Origin: Coenobita brevimanus
Lineage: Eukaryota; Arthropoda; Malacostraca; Decapoda; Coenobitidae
Direction: 5' to 3'
Length of the DNA stretch: 64,000 bases
NCBI GenBank assembly: GCA_032717465.1
Contig: CM064713.1
Span: forward strand, 6,247,001 to 6,311,000
Part shown: piece by piece, positions 42,210-54,467 of the stretch
How positions within the stretch are numbered: position 1 is the stretch's first letter
Layout of the letters: each line of letters begins with the position of its first letter
Notes under the pieces: generated by a model
Told to the model about the DNA's origin: nothing
Seen by the model: only the letters and a program-made list of their open reading frames with translations
Databases searched by the model: none
Made by a program: the position numbers and the translations under genes

Positions 42210-45093
42210 TCTTACCTAATTGTATCTTTACAGGAATGAGTCAAGCTCGTACTGTCTCATGTCTTAAACCATACTTATCGTACAAATCCTTAAATTTGTG
42301 AATTGTTTTGGCACACATTATTTCATTCGGTTGTGCATTCCACTGATCAATTGCTCTATTGGGAAACTAAATTTCCTTACGTCTTTATCACCTCTCTTCT
42401 TATGCAATTTTTTGCAGTGTCCTCTTGCTAATGCTTCCCCATACGTCAAGAAATCATTTATGTCTATTTTCTCCTTCCCTGATATGCACTTATATGGCAT
42501 AAGCATGTCACCTCTTTTCCTTCTTTCCTGTAGTGTTGGTAGATTCAGTTTATTTAGTCTTTCTTTGTAGCTTAGGTCCCTTAAGCTTGGTATCCATCTT
42601 GTAGAGGCCCTTTGAACTTTTTCAATCTTGTCTATGTGTTTTTTGAGATGAGGACTCCAGACTACTGATGCATATTCCAGGGTTGGTCTAATGAATGATG
42701 TTATTATCCTTCTTAGCATGTCTTCATTTATGTATGTGGATGCTGTTCTCATATTTGCAAGCAGTGTATACATGATCCGTACTTTCTCGCTGATGTGGTC
42801 AGCCGGAGATAGTTTGTTACTGACAATGACACCTAGGTCCTTCTCTCTTTCTGATGTGTGAAGGGTTTTATTTCCTAACATATAATCCTAATCAGGTCTT
42901 TTTCCACATTTACCAAACTTGACTACATGACACTTGTCCACACTGAATTCCATTTGCCATGTATTACTCCATTCATGAAGTTTATTTAATTCTTCTTGTA
43001 GCTCTTTACAAGAGTCTGTGTTAGTAGTTCTCCTTTGTATTTTTGCATCATCTGCAAACATATTCAGATAGCTTTCATTTCCAGAGTTACTGTCTATATC
43101 ATTTATATACACTAAAAACATGATTGGTGCCAGCACTGAGTCCTATTGTAGTCCACTAGTCACTTCTTTCCATGATGAGTAATTTCCTCTTAGTACTGTT
43201 CTCATTTTTCTTTTCATAAGAAAATCTTGCATCCAACAATACAGTTTGCCTCGAATTCCTCCTTGATGGTACAGTTTCCATACAAGTCTTTGGTGTGGTA
43301 CTGTCTCAAATGCTTTCTTGAAATCTAAATAGATACTGTCCACCCATCTTTCTCTTTCTTGAAATGTGTCTGTTACTCTGTCATAGTAGCTCAACAGATT
43401 AGTAACACATGATTTTCCTTTTCTGAAACCAAACTGTCTTTCTGTTATCATACTGTGTTCTTCTAGATGATTTACCCAAGCTTTTCTTATCAGCTTTTCT
43501 AATACCTTGTTTATAACACTGGTTAGTGATACTGGTAGGTAGTTAAGTGGATTTTGTCTATTCCCTTTCTTGAATAAGGGAACAATGTTTGCTTTCTTCC
43601 AAATACTGTATCAAGTAGTTTACCTTGACTCAAAGATTTCTTGAAAATTAAAAATAATGGTTTACTTAACTCCTTTGCACATTCTCGTAGTACCCAACAT
43701 GAAATTTCATCAGGACCATTTGCTGTTCCTTTACATAATTTACTTAGCTCCTCCTGTATTTCTTTTTCTGATGTTTGTATATCTGGTAGTATGTGTGGAC
43801 ATGCATGTTCCACATAATCCCTCTCAAAACTTTTTACCTCTGTAAAAACTGATTGGAAATTCTTGTTTAGTGCTTCACAAATATCCTTCTCTTGTGTATA
43901 GGTGATTTCATCGTCCATAATGGACTGTATTTTATCTTTTACTTTGGTTTTGTTTCTGATGTAGCTGTAAAATAGCTTTGGTTGATCACTACTTTTATTT
44001 ATGATATCCTCCTCAAACCGTTTTTGGGCTTCCCTCCTTATTCTTGTATAAACGTATCTTGCCTGTTTGTAATTATTATATGCCCTTTCACTATTGTGTC
44101 TTCTGTATCTATTCCAAAACAAATCTCTTTTTCTTTTGATTTTTTACATTCTGTATTGAACCATTTCTGTATTTTCTTATCTGCTTCTTTGTGCTGTGGG
44201 ATGTACTTCTGAACTCCTATTTCATAAAGTTCACAGAATTTTTCATATATAGTATTTAAATCTTGTCCTCTAAGCTCCTTTTCCCAAGCAATTTCTAAGA
44301 AGTACTTCTTTAGGCCATGATACTTTCCCTTTTTATAGTTTAGGCTCTTTTTGTAACTTTCATTGCTGTTATCTATGTCCTATGCAATCCTGAAGTTGCA
44401 ATTTAGTACTGCATGGTCGCTTTTGCCGAATGGAGGGTGGTATATTAAATTGTCAATATCATTTTCTTGCCTAGTAAATTTGAGATCTAGCATTGAGGGT
44501 ACTTCGAGTCCTCTTTTTCTGGTGCTTTCCCTTACATGTTGAGTTAGGAAAAACTCTTGCACAAGACCCAGGAGCTTTTGGTCCCAACAGCTTTCTTGGC
44601 TTATTATATCTAGAGTATTCCAATTTATGTTTGTATTAAAATCTCCATTTAGTATAATTCTTTTTTATTTCTCTTCCATTTTATGTAGTAATGCTCTTAA
44701 ACTCTAAAATGTACTCTCTGCCAGGTCCTCATATTCGTCTCTTTCCCATGTGTTTGATCTGGGTGGCATGTTCAAATTGGCTACAATTACTTTACCTTCA
44801 GATGTATTTATCTCTACTGCAATCAGTTCTACTTGTGAGGGTATATCTAATTCTATTTCATTGACTTTTAGGTTTTTCTTATTTAATATTATAATTCCTC
44901 CTCCATTTTTTAAGTTCCTATCTCTTCTCCATATATTATATTTCTCTAAGTTTAGGATGTCATTCGATATCCTTGGTGTCAATTTTGTTTCAGTTAGGCA
45001 TATTATATGTGGTTCATTTTCTCTGACATAATCATTCATCTCTAATAATTTAGATACCATCCCATCCACATTTGAGTACATTAACTTAATCAT
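42210..45093 (-). pseudogene. CR1-like LINE B1, ORF2 (endonuclease, reverse transcriptase)
   Basis: Reads leftward from MIKLMYSNVDGMVSKLLEMN (45093). Endonuclease motifs: ICLTETKLTPRISND, GGGIIILNKKN, and GKSDHAVLNCNF (about 44420). RT parts in four frames: ARYVYTRIRREAQKRFEE (44070), GTANGPDEISCWVLRECAKE (about 43720), RQFGFRKGKSCVTNLLSYYD (43440), YLDFKKAFETVPHQRL, active site NMFADDAKIQRR (about 43045), DKCHVVKFGKCGKR, EKDLGVIVSNKLSPADHISE, LSYKERLNKLNLPTLQERRK. It ends in the family B tail (TCTTTACAGGAATGAGTCAA in plus sense) at 42210. At least six breaks. Confidence 0.88.
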
Positions 45094-45098
45094 CTTGT

Positions 45099-46144
45099 TT
45101 ATATACAGTACTTGTCATGATTTGGTTCTATTACCGTCCTTCCTTTTATTCCCTCCTGTTTATGTACCACTTTCGTACCTGCAATCCAATTATTTTGTAA
45201 AAAAAATGTTTTCTTCTCCTCCTTTGATCTTTCCTCAATTTTTGTTTTTGCTTCCTCCCTCTTCTCTTTCAGTAATTCCAGTTCCTCTTGTGTTAGGCAT
45301 CTTTTTATCCATACATTTTTGAACTCCTCTTTTTTCATAAGATTCTTTGCATTTTTTAGTAACTCCTCCACGGTGTTTACACTCTGGGTCTTGACTTGCT
45401 TCTCTCGTATTTCCCTAACCTTTTGTGTTCCTCTATGTCTTTACTACAGATTTCTTCTAATAATTCTTTCAATATGCCCATTATATTTGCCATCAACTTT
45501 CTGTCTCTTGAGATCCTGTTTTTTACTTCTTCCTCTTCTATACCAGTGATTACTATAAATTTGTTAATATCTACTGAATCTCTGACTAACTTAGGATTGT
45601 TTTGGATTATTCTTTTCTCTTCCTTTTTAATGCTTTTTTCTTCCACCCTTGTTTCCATGTCTTTCTTTACTTTCACCATTTCAGCATACATGGTTTCCAC
45701 ATCATTTTTGTAGCTTTGCACAGCTTCATTCACCTGTGTTATCTTCTCCTCAATATCACTGCTCTGATCTATCAGACTGCTTACTTGCCTAATTGTCTCT
45801 GTATCACTTCTGAACTCTTCCATAATACTCTCGTGGTTGACTACTGTACTTGCCATTTCACTAATTTTCCTCCTAAGTGTACCCACTTCAACTGTTAGCT
45901 CTCCTATGGTTATGTCTTTCTTGTTGACTTCCTTTCGTAATTTTTCTATTTCTTCCTTTTGTAAGTGCATCTGTTTCTTAATTTCATCAATCTCATTTTG
46001 AAAAGCAGTCTCAAGCCTGTGTACTCGCTCAACCAGTTTGTTATGAGTCTCCATTTCAACCAGTTCTTGGTAGAAATCATCGTCCTGCTTTCTACCTTTA
46101 TCCCTTTTCTTTTCCAAATTTGCTTTACTAAAGTATGTGGTCAT
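45099..46144 (-). pseudogene. CR1-like LINE B1, ORF1 (coiled coil and C-terminal domain)
   Basis: Starts with ATG at 46144. 255 residues of strongly charged heptad sequence (HNKLVERVHRLETAF, KQMHLQKEEIEKLRKEVNKK) are followed by an RRM-like part with FIVITGIEEEEVKNR and EEHKRLGKYERSKSRP. A frameshift near 45375 leads to the C-terminal domain (45371-45099) with NAKNLMKKEEFKNVWIKRCL. Only one break over about 1 kb. ORF2 starts a few bases downstream. Confidence 0.85.
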
Positions 46145-46428
46145 GTTGCAGTACTAAAAGCACATATGGTACTTACATTCCCTGAGGCAGTTGTAGACAA
46201 AACAAACGATCAGCTGATTGTGCGCATTCTTACTCTAATTTGTTTTCTTTTCTGATTAAACAAGCCTTGCTTTAAAACTTCTTTTTTTTTTTTTTTTTAG
46301 AACACCATTTGGTCTAACCTGGTACAGAGCTTGACTCATATAAAGATACTAATTTAGGTAAAGCCTCTGGCCAAGTTGGCCGTGTATGGAGCGATGTCGG
46401 CGTGCGTCTAGTCTCCTCCGCGCCTTAT
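46145..46428. other. B1 5' flank, no gene
   Basis: The first about 50 bp match the 5' end of B2 (GCA(G/A)TACTAAAAG, GTACTTACA). The rest, with an 18-base T run near 46283-46300, has no partner in the window and precedes a (GT)n tract. Confidence 0.5.
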
Positions 46429-46460
46429 GTGTGTGTGTGTGTGTGTGTATGTGTGTGTGT
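46429..46460. repeat. (GT)n tract at the 3' end of LINE A3
   Basis: GT repeat with one TATG interruption, directly adjoining the terminal TATTTACCTAGTTGTATTTA of LINE A3. Confidence 0.85.
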
Positions 46461-48443
46461 ATTTACCTAGTTGTATTTACCTAGTTGTGACATACAGGAA
46501 ATGAGCTACGCTCGTGGGGTCCCGTCTCTTTTTCTCGTTACATCAAATTTTGCTTTGAACTCGTTTAAGTTTTTAGACTGGACGATCTCTTTGTCCAGGC
46601 TGTTCCACAGGTCTATGAATCTATATGGAAAGCTATTTTTCTTGATATCCATCAAACAACTTGGATTTTTCAGTTTCATTCCATGTCCTCTTGGTACTCT
46701 CCCATCCCATACAGACAGATCATTTTTATCAGTTTTATCTATTCCCATCATGGCCTTGAACACTGCAATCATGTCTCCCCTTTCTCTCCTTTCCTTTAGT
46801 GGAGGCAGGTTCCAGCTTTTCCAGCCTCTCTCCATAGGGCAGATCTGCCAGGCTGAGGAACAACTTGGTTGCTGTTCTTCGTATTCTCTCGATCTTATTT
46901 ATGTCTTTCTTCTTGTGTGGGGACCACACTACTGCTGCATAATCCAAACTGGGGCAGATCATGGCTACTACAAATTTTTTCATCATTTCCTCATCCATGC
47001 AATGGAATACCACTTGTATGTTAGTCAAGAGATTGTATGTCTCTTGAACTATCTTGTTAATGTTTTTTCCAGTGACAAACTATCCTGGACCAGCACTCCC
47101 ACATCTTTCTCTTCTCTCACTTTTTTGATTGGTTCATTACCCATCATATGATTCAGTGATGGCCCCCTGATGCTCTTACCCATTTCCAATATCTAACATT
47201 TTTTTGCATTAAATGTCATTTCCCACATCTGGCTCCAACCTTCAATCCTATTCAGGTCTTCCTGCAGCATTTTACAGTCTTCCTCGACTTCTACTCTCCT
47301 CAAGATCTTTGCATCATCAGCACACAGAGTTGCATAACTGTTCACTCCATCTACCATAAAGAAGTGAGTTTTACGCCAGGTACCCCTTTTTGGATAAGGG
47401 CTAAAGCGTTGCCCCTCGGTAGAGGACTTTGGTTTGGAGCGTGTAGCATTTTATGACCGGATGCCCTTCCTGATGTCTACCAATGACCCTTGGGTGGATT
47501 CGATCCTCCGACCCTACGGTCAAAGAGGAGCGCTCTAACCCACTGAGCCACGGCTGCTACATAAATCAGGAACATTACTGGCACTAACACCGAGCCCTTT
47601 AGGACTCCACTTGTCACTTCCCTCCATCCGGACATCTTGTCCATTATTACTGTCCTCATTTGTCTATCTCTCAAGAAGTCACACATCCAATCCAGGATGT
47701 TTCCCTTCAGTTCTCTTATGTGTTCCAATATCCACATTAGTCGCTTGTGGGGTACCTTGTCAAAGGCTTTCTCCAGATCTAGATACCCACAATCTACCCA
47801 GTTGTCTCCCTCCTGTAACATGTCAATCACTCTTCAGTAAAAGCTCAACAAGTTGGAAACACATGACCTTCCACATCTGAATTCAAACTGGCTCTCAGCC
47901 AATATGTTCATCTCCTCCAGATATTTTATCCATCTGTCTTTCAGGATTCTCTCGCATAATTTTGCAACTACAGTGGTCAGGGACAATGGTCTATAATTAA
48001 GGGGTTCTTCCTTGTTTCCTCCCTTATAAATTGGTACCACATTGGCCCTCTTCCATTCCCAAGGCACTTTCCCTTCCTCCAGAGAACACACAATCGTGAA
48101 TCTTATCTGCCAGATGTTCTCTGCACTCTTTCAGTACCCAGGTAGAGATTCCATTCAGTCCTGGGGCTTTCCATACATCTTGAGTTTCCAGTAATTTATA
48201 CATTTCCTACACTTCCACTTTTATGTCTTTCATCACTACATTTCTAGTCACACCCTCCTCATCCACAAAGTTCCTTTCATTAGTGGAAACCGAATGGAAA
48301 CACTTGTTCATTATCTCAGCTTACACTGCCGTGTCTTTATAGACCTCTCCTTCTACTTTCAGTTGGGTGATACCTTCCTTTTGTTTCAATTTGCCATTAA
48401 AAAACCCATAAAACAATTTGGGTTGTTTATAGATTTGTTAATG
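46461..48443 (-). pseudogene. CR1-like LINE A3, 5'-truncated ORF2
   Basis: Reads leftward: from a linker at about 48420 (Q-rich KLKQKEGI-like), VPIYKGGNKEEPLNYRPLSL (about 48040), ESQFEFRCGRSCVSNLLSFY (about 47890), GYLDLEKAFDKVPHKRLM (47790), REVTSGVLKGSVLVPVMFLI (about 47600). A SINE then interrupts at 47358-47562. It continues with SYATLCADDAKILR-like sequence (about 47300), NMRPSLDYAAVVWSPHKKKD (about 46930) and the conserved C-terminus KNSFPYRFIDLWNSLDKE to the stop at 46506. The 5' half was never inserted: the copy ends at a (GT)n tract. Several stops. Confidence 0.87.
47358..47562 (-). mobile_element. tRNA-derived SINE in LINE A3
   Basis: On the minus strand it starts GCAGCCGTGGCTCAGTGGGT (A box TGGCTCAGTGG at 47550-47540) and has B box GGATCGAATCC at 47506-47496. 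A body with AGGAAGGGCATCCGGTCATA follows, a word I recall from invertebrate SINE/LINE tails. About 205 bp. Compared with other family A copies, about 8 bp of LINE at the target are missing. The LINE frame runs into it and gives the known SINE translation pattern AVAQWVRAL. Confidence 0.88.
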
Positions 48444-48463
48444 GTGTGTGTGTGTGTGTGTGT
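48444..48463. repeat. (GT)n tract between LINE A3 and LINE B2
   Basis: GT run joining the truncated 5' end of A3 to the 3' end of B2. Confidence 0.85.
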
Positions 48464-50130
48464 TCTTACCTACCTAATTGTTCTTACCTAATTGTATCTT
48501 TACAGGAATGAGTCAAGCTCGTACTGTCCCCTGTCTTAAACCATATTTATCGTACATATCCTTAAATTTGTGAATTGTTTTGGCACACACTATTTCATTC
48601 GGCAGTCCATTCCATTGATCAATTGCTCTGTCTGGGAAACTGAATTTCCTTACGTCTTTATCTCCTCTCTTCTTATGCAGTTTTTTGCAGTGTCCTCTTG
48701 CTGATGCTTCTCCATATGTTAAGTAATCATTTATGTCTATTTTCTCCTTCCCTGATATGCACTTATATAGCATTATCATGTCACCTCTTTTCCTTCTCTC
48801 CTGTAGTGTTGGTAGATTCAGTTTATTTAGTCTTTCTTCGTAGCTTAGGTCCCTTAAGCTTGGTATCCATCTTGTAGCGGCCCTTTGAACTTTTTCAATC
48901 TTGTCTATGTGCTTTTTGAGATGAGGACTCCAGACTACTGATGCATATTCCAGGGTTGGTCCAATGAATGATGTTACTATCCTTCTTAGCATGTCTTCAT
49001 TTATGTATGGGAATGTTATTCTCATATTTGCAAGCAATGTATACATGTTCCGTACCTTCTCGCTGATGTGGTCAGCCGGAAATAGTCTGTTATTGATAAT
49101 CACACCTAGGTCTTTCTTTCTGATGTGTATAGGGTTTTATTTCCTAACTTATAATCCCAATCAGGTTTTTTTCCACTTTTACCAAACTTGATTACATGAC
49201 ACTTGTCCACACTGAATTCCATTTGCCATGTACTACTTCATTCATGAAGTTTATTTAACTCTTCTTGTAGCTCTTTACAAGAGTCTGTGTTAGTAATTCT
49301 CCTTTGTATTTTTGCATCATCTGCAAACATATTCAGATAGCTCTCATTTCCAGTGTTACTGTTTATATCATTTATATACACTAAAAACATGATTGGTGCC
49401 AGCACTGAACCCTGTGGTACTTCACTTGTCACTTCTTTCCATGATGAGTAGTTTCCTCTTAGTACTGTTCTCATTTCTCTTTTTATGAGAAAATCTTGCA
49501 TCCAACAAAACAGTTTGCCTCAAATTCCTCCTTGATGGTACAGTTTCCATAAAAGTTTTTGGTGTGGTACTGTGTCAAAAGCTTTCTTGAAATCTAAATA
49601 GATACTGTCCACACATCCTTCCCTTTCCTGTATTGTGTTTGTTACTCTGTCATAGTAGCTCAACAGATTAGTAACACATGCTTTTCCTTTTCTGAAACCA
49701 AACTGTCTTTCTGTTATCATACTGTGTTCTTCTAGATGATTTACCCAAGCTTTTCTTATAAGCATTTCTAATACCTTGCTTACAATACTGGTCAGTGATA
49801 CTGGTCGGTAGTTGAGTGGATTTTGTCTATTTCCTTTCTTGAATAAGGGGACAATATTTGCTTTTTTCCAAATATCAGGTAGTTTACCTTGACTGAAGGA
49901 TTTCTTGAAAATTAAAAATAATGGTTTACTTAACTCCTTTGCACATTCTCGTAGTACCCAACATGAAATTTCATCAGGACCACTTGCTTTTCCTCTGTCT
50001 AATCTACTTAACTCCTCCTGTATTACTTTTTCTGCTATTTGTATATCTGGTAGTATGTGTGGACATGCATGTTCCACATAGTCCCTCTCAAAAATTTTTT
50101 CTTCTGTAAAAACTAATTGGAAATTCTTAT
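48464..50130 (-). pseudogene. CR1-like LINE B2, reverse-transcriptase and 3' part
   Basis: Reads leftward from 50130: DIQIAEKVIQEELSRLDRGK, ASGPDEISCWVLRECAKE, ANIVPLFKKGNRQNPLNYRP, RQFGFRKGKACVTNLLSYYD, YLDFKKAFDTVPHQKLLW. Then WKEVTSEVPQGSVLAPIMFL with active site NMFADDAKIQRR (49501-49238), and the C-terminal part 49103-48513 with SFIGPTLEYASVVWSPHLKK and YLTYGEASARGHCKKLHKKR ending GTVRA*. Only about three shifts. The family B tail ends at 48464. It is split from its 5' part by the TTAA element E2. Confidence 0.9.
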
Positions 50131-50134
50131 TTAA

Positions 50135-52098
50135 CCCCTACACCGCGGGCTTGTTTAGCAATGACTTGCGTGTGCCGCGGGGTTATTTGGGCTCCGACAG
50201 ACTCTCAAAAAATATTTGCCAAAAATCAGTTATTAGTCCTAGAATAATAAAATTACATATGCTTATGGCGCATACCTTCAGCTTTCTCCTGGAATGATTG
50301 TTGAGCCTTCGTCGGTTACCGTAGGACTTGTGGAGACCTCTGAAATAGGGTAACGAAGTCTCCACTTTACACTTCCCGACAACCCGTAATATGATTACCA
50401 CAGCCAGATACAAACACTATAAACACTATTCTACAATTTTCAAGTAGTTTGGGATCCATACTAAAAAAAAAAAAACTATGAAAGCAATGGAAATTATGAG
50501 CGCGTCTGATCGTCGCACTGGCACTAGTTCGCTCTTGGTAGTCTGTCATTTATTATTCATAAAACCCCTCACACTTTATATTTCTATTACTATATAACAC
50601 TTATATATATCTATAGTCTTTATCCATAAGTTTCCTTCAGTAGTATTAGTTTATTGTCACTGTAGGGATTCAATTTCTTTCAGTAAAATACGTAGCATTC
50701 ACTTTCTCGTCCTGTATACTGGCATTGAGAGTGAATGTCACTTTCATCTTCACTCTCATAACTCATAGCATTCAGACATGCTAGAGTGAAACTTTCACTT
50801 TCATTACTCCTAGGGTATATACTCGTATTCTTATAATACTACTCATTTATATTTCTATTTACGTTCTCTATTTTATTTAAGTTATTTACATTTCTATTTT
50901 ATTTACACTGTGTTGTGCACTGTCACTTGAAATAACTTATAAAACTATTTTCCATTGTTCACGTATATTTACATTCATTACTTTCACTTGCTGTTTACAC
51001 ATTATTTACAATTCCACTTGCACTGTTTTACTCAATAGAAAGATCGTAGTCACTCTTTTATCAATTGTCAGCCCTTTACCTCTTTCCACACGAGGTTTAG
51101 TAGGGGGTAAAGGTCACAGGGCCATTTGCATGGGAGTGAAAAAAGGCCTTGAAGTCAGCAAGAAGAAACATATGTACTCTCGCTTCGGAAGTTGAGAGAG
51201 AACTGAGTGATAACGGAGGACCACCAGCGTAGAGGCCTGCTAGGGGTTATTCAGAGTTACCAATATTACTTCTTGAAACAGCTAAGTCTAGCACTGATAT
51301 GATTGGCAGGAAATCTAGACAATACATTATAAATTTGGTAGTTCCAGGTGAATGTAAATATCACTTAGGTTTCTCCCTTCCCTCCTTACATGTATATTTA
51401 TTACGAAAATAGATTAGAGGCCTACTTAGGAGATATATATATTCAGAGCTACCAATGTTATATCTTGAAACAGCTTTGTCTAGCACTGATATGATTGGCA
51501 GGAAATCTAGACAATACATTATAAATTAGGTAGTTCCAGGTGAATGTAAATATCACTTAGGCTTCTCCCTTCTCTCCTTACATGTATATTTATTATGAAA
51601 ATAGATTATAGGGCATATTTCAAGGGGAAAAAAACAGCGAAAATTAGCGAACGAGTGCACGTGAGGTGTTGTCAGGTGATAATTAGCCAATTCCAGGTGT
51701 ATGGCACTCTCACTTACCTTATTCCTTTCTTGTATATATTATTTGGTATAAGAATAGGACATAGGGCTTATTTCAATGGATGAAATCAGTGAAAAATTCC
51801 AGGGAAGATTTACTTAGCGTAGCACGGCCGGGCAGGCGAGAGGATAGGGTAATGGAGGGGGGGTAGGGAGGGGAGTCAAGAACGGGGAGAAATGGCTAAA
51901 TTGTCAACAATGGATGGGAGTACAGATGAGATTAGGAGTGCTGACTAGTGTTGGACATTGGCAGTACCAATAGATGATACAAGCCCCCACTTGGAAGCCC
52001 GGGTGAATTCAAAATAACACAGAATCACAAAAGCGACGCCCCGCGGTATGATCCCTTGCTCCAAAGAGTCACGAAAGTGACGCCCCGCGGTTAAGGGG
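50135..52098. mobile_element. TTAA element E2 (piggyBac-type, non-autonomous) in LINE B2
   Basis: 1964 bp between TTAA at 50131-50134 and 52099-52102. Ends CCCCTACACCGCGGG and, in reverse complement, CCCCTTAACCGCGGG. The uninterrupted LINE B1 at 43860-43890 gives the empty site. No transposase. It is the same family as E3. It holds a tandem duplication of about 180 bp (51250-51428 and 51430-51612), each half containing TCTAGCACTGATATGATTGG and ACATGTATATTTATTA, which E3 has once. The right end has repeated GACGCCCCGCGG words. Confidence 0.9.
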
Positions 52099-52102
52099 TT
52101 AA

Positions 52103-53397
52103 TGCTTCACAAATATCTTTCTCTTGTGTATAAGTGATTCCCTCGTCCATAATTGATTGTATTATATCTTTTACTTTGGTTCTGCTTCTGATATAGCTGT
52201 AAAACAGCTTTGGTTGATCACTACTTTTATTTATTATATCCTCCTCAAACTGTTTTTGGGCTTCCCTCCTTATTCTTGTATAATCGTTTCTTGCCTGTTT
52301 GTAATTATTATACGCCCTTTCACTATTATGTCTTCTATATCTATTCCACAACAAATCTCTTCTTTCTTTTGATTTTTTACATTCTGTATTGAACCATTTC
52401 TGTATTTTCTTATCTGCTTCTTTGTGCTGTGGGATGTACATCTGGACTCCGATTTCATAAAATTCACAAATTTTTTATATACAGCATTTAAATCTTGTCC
52501 TCTAAGCTCATTTTCCCAATCAGCTTCTAAGAAATACTTCTTTAGGTCTTGATAATTTCCCTTTTTATAGTTTAGGCTCTTTTTGTAACTGTCATTGCTG
52601 TTTACTATGTCATATGCTATCCTGAAGTTATAATTTAGTACTGCATGATCGCTTTTGCCGAGTGCAGGGTGATATATCAAACTGTCAATATCATTTTCTT
52701 GCTTAGTAAATATTAGATCTAGCACTGAAGGTACATCAAGTCCTCTTTTTCTGGTGGTTTCCCTCACATGTTGTGTTAGGAAGAACTCTTGTACGAGATC
52801 CAGGAGCTTTTGGTCCCAACAGCTTTCTTGGCTAATTATATCTAGAGTATTCCAATTTATATTTGTATTGAAATCCCCAGTTAGTATAATTCTTTCTGAT
52901 TTCTCTTCCATTTTAAGTAGTAATGATCTTAAACTCTGAATTGTACGCTCTGCCAGGTCCTCATATTCATCTCTTTCAAATGTGTTTGATCTGGGTGGCA
53001 TGTACAAATTGGCTACAATTACTTTACCTTCAGATATGTTCATCTCTACTGTAATCAGTTCTACTTGTGATGGTATATCTAGTTTTATTTCATTGACTTT
53101 TAGATTTTTCTTAGTTAACATTATAATTCCTCCTCCTTTTTTTAAATATCTGTCTCTTCTCCATATATTGTATTCCTCTAAGTTTAGTATGTCATTGGAT
53201 ATCCTTGGTGTTAATTTTGTTTCAGTTAGGCATATTATTAGTGGTTCATTTTCTCTGACATAATCATTCATCTCTAGTAATTTAGATACCATTCCACCCA
53301 CATTTGAGTACATCAACTTTATCATCTTGTTTATATACTTGCCATGACATGGTTCTACAACCTTCCTCCTTTTTATTCCATCCTGTTTGTGTACCAC
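52103..53397 (-). pseudogene. CR1-like LINE B2, ORF2 5' part (endonuclease and linker)
   Basis: Nearly uninterrupted frame of 375 codons (53397-52270) followed by a second (52441-52103). The likely start is the ATG of MIKLMYSNVGGMV at about 53322. Endonuclease features: CLTETKLTPRISNDILNLEE, GGGIIMLTKKNLKVNEIKLD, RIILTGDFNTNINW (catalytic GDFN), VPSVLDLIFTKQENDID, and LGKSDHAVLNYNF (SDH). The linker YTRIRREAQKQFEEDIINK leads into the RT, which resumes beyond E2. Confidence 0.9.
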
Positions 53398-53534
53398 TTT
53401 CGTACCTGCAATCCTATTACTTTGTAAAAAAATTTCTTCTTCTCCTCTTCTGATCTTCCCTCATTTTTTGTTTTTGCTTTCTCTCTTTTCTCTTTCAGTA
53501 ATTCCAGTTCCTCTTGTGTTAGGCATCTTTTTAT

Positions 53535-54386
53535 TCATACATTTTTGAACTCCTCTTTTTCCATAAGATTCTTTGCATTTTTTAGTATCTCTTCCACAGT
53601 GTTTACACTCTGGAAAGTCACCTTTAGAGGTCTTGTCTTGCTTTTCTCATATTTCCCTAACCTTTTGTGTTCCTCTATGTCTTTACTACAGATTTCCTCT
53701 GATACTCCTGTCAGTAAGCTCATTACATTTGCCATCTCCTTTTTGTCTCTTGTGATCTTGTTTTTAACTTCTTCCTCTTCTATACCAGTGATTACTATAG
53801 ATTTGTTTATATCTTCTGAATCTCTGACTAACTTTGGATTGTTTTCGATTATTCTTTTCACCTCCTTTTTAATGCTTTATCCCTCCACCCTTGTTTCTAA
53901 GTCTTTCTTTACTTTCACCATTTCAGCATACGTGGTTTCCACATCATTTTTGTAGCTTTGCACAGCTTCATTCACCTGTGTTATCTACTCCTCAATATCA
54001 CTGGTCTGGTTAATAAGACTGCTTACTTGCCTAATTGTCTCCGTGTCTTTTTTGAACTCTTCCATAACACTCTCGTGATTGACTACTGTACTTGCCATTT
54101 CACTCATTTTCTTCCTAAGTGTACTCAATTCCATTGTTAGTTCACTGATGGTTGTGTCTTTCTTATTGGCCTCCCTTCCTAGTTTTTCTATTTCTTCCTT
54201 TTGCAAGTGCATCTGCTTCTTTATTTCATCAATTTCATTTTTGAAAGCCATTTCTAGTTTGTTTACACATTCAACCAGTCTATTGTGAGTCTCCACTTCA
54301 ACCAGTTCTTGGGAGAAATCATCATTTTGCTTTTTACCTTTATCCCTTTTCTTTTCCAAATTTGCTTTACTAAAGTATGTATCCAT
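53535..54386 (-). pseudogene. CR1-like LINE B2, ORF1
   Basis: ATG at 54386. Coiled coil with HNRLVECVNKLEMAFKNEID and LQKEEIEKLGREANKKDTTI to a TAG near 53985, then, after a short gap in frame near 53880, the RRM-like and C-terminal parts SIVITGIEEEEVKNKITRDK and KRLGKYEKSKTRPLKVTFQS. A full-length ORF1 layout matching B1. Two breaks. Confidence 0.85.
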
Positions 54387-54438
54387 TTTGCAATACTAAA
54401 AGTGCAGAGCATGTACTTACAATCCCCGTGTTGTTGTA

Positions 54439-54467
54439 GTGTGTGTGTGTGTGTGTGTGTGTGTGTA
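54439..54467. repeat. (GT)n tract between LINE B2 and LINE A2
   Basis: GT run directly between the 5' end of B2 (plus-sense ...GTTGTTGTA) and the 3' tail of A2 (TATTTACCTAATTGTACTTA). Confidence 0.88.

Noticed and set aside
45095..46255. Plus-strand hydrophobic frames (also near 53.5-54.5 kb and 56.1-56.5 kb)
   Set aside because: Antisense shadows of lysine/glutamate-rich LINE coiled coils, giving F/L/S-rich false membrane proteins.
50183..50413. Small minus-strand frame shared by E2 and E3 (also 56687-56469)
   Set aside because: The two versions differ by many amino-acid changes and no silent bias is evident, so a shared non-coding end explains it better than a gene.
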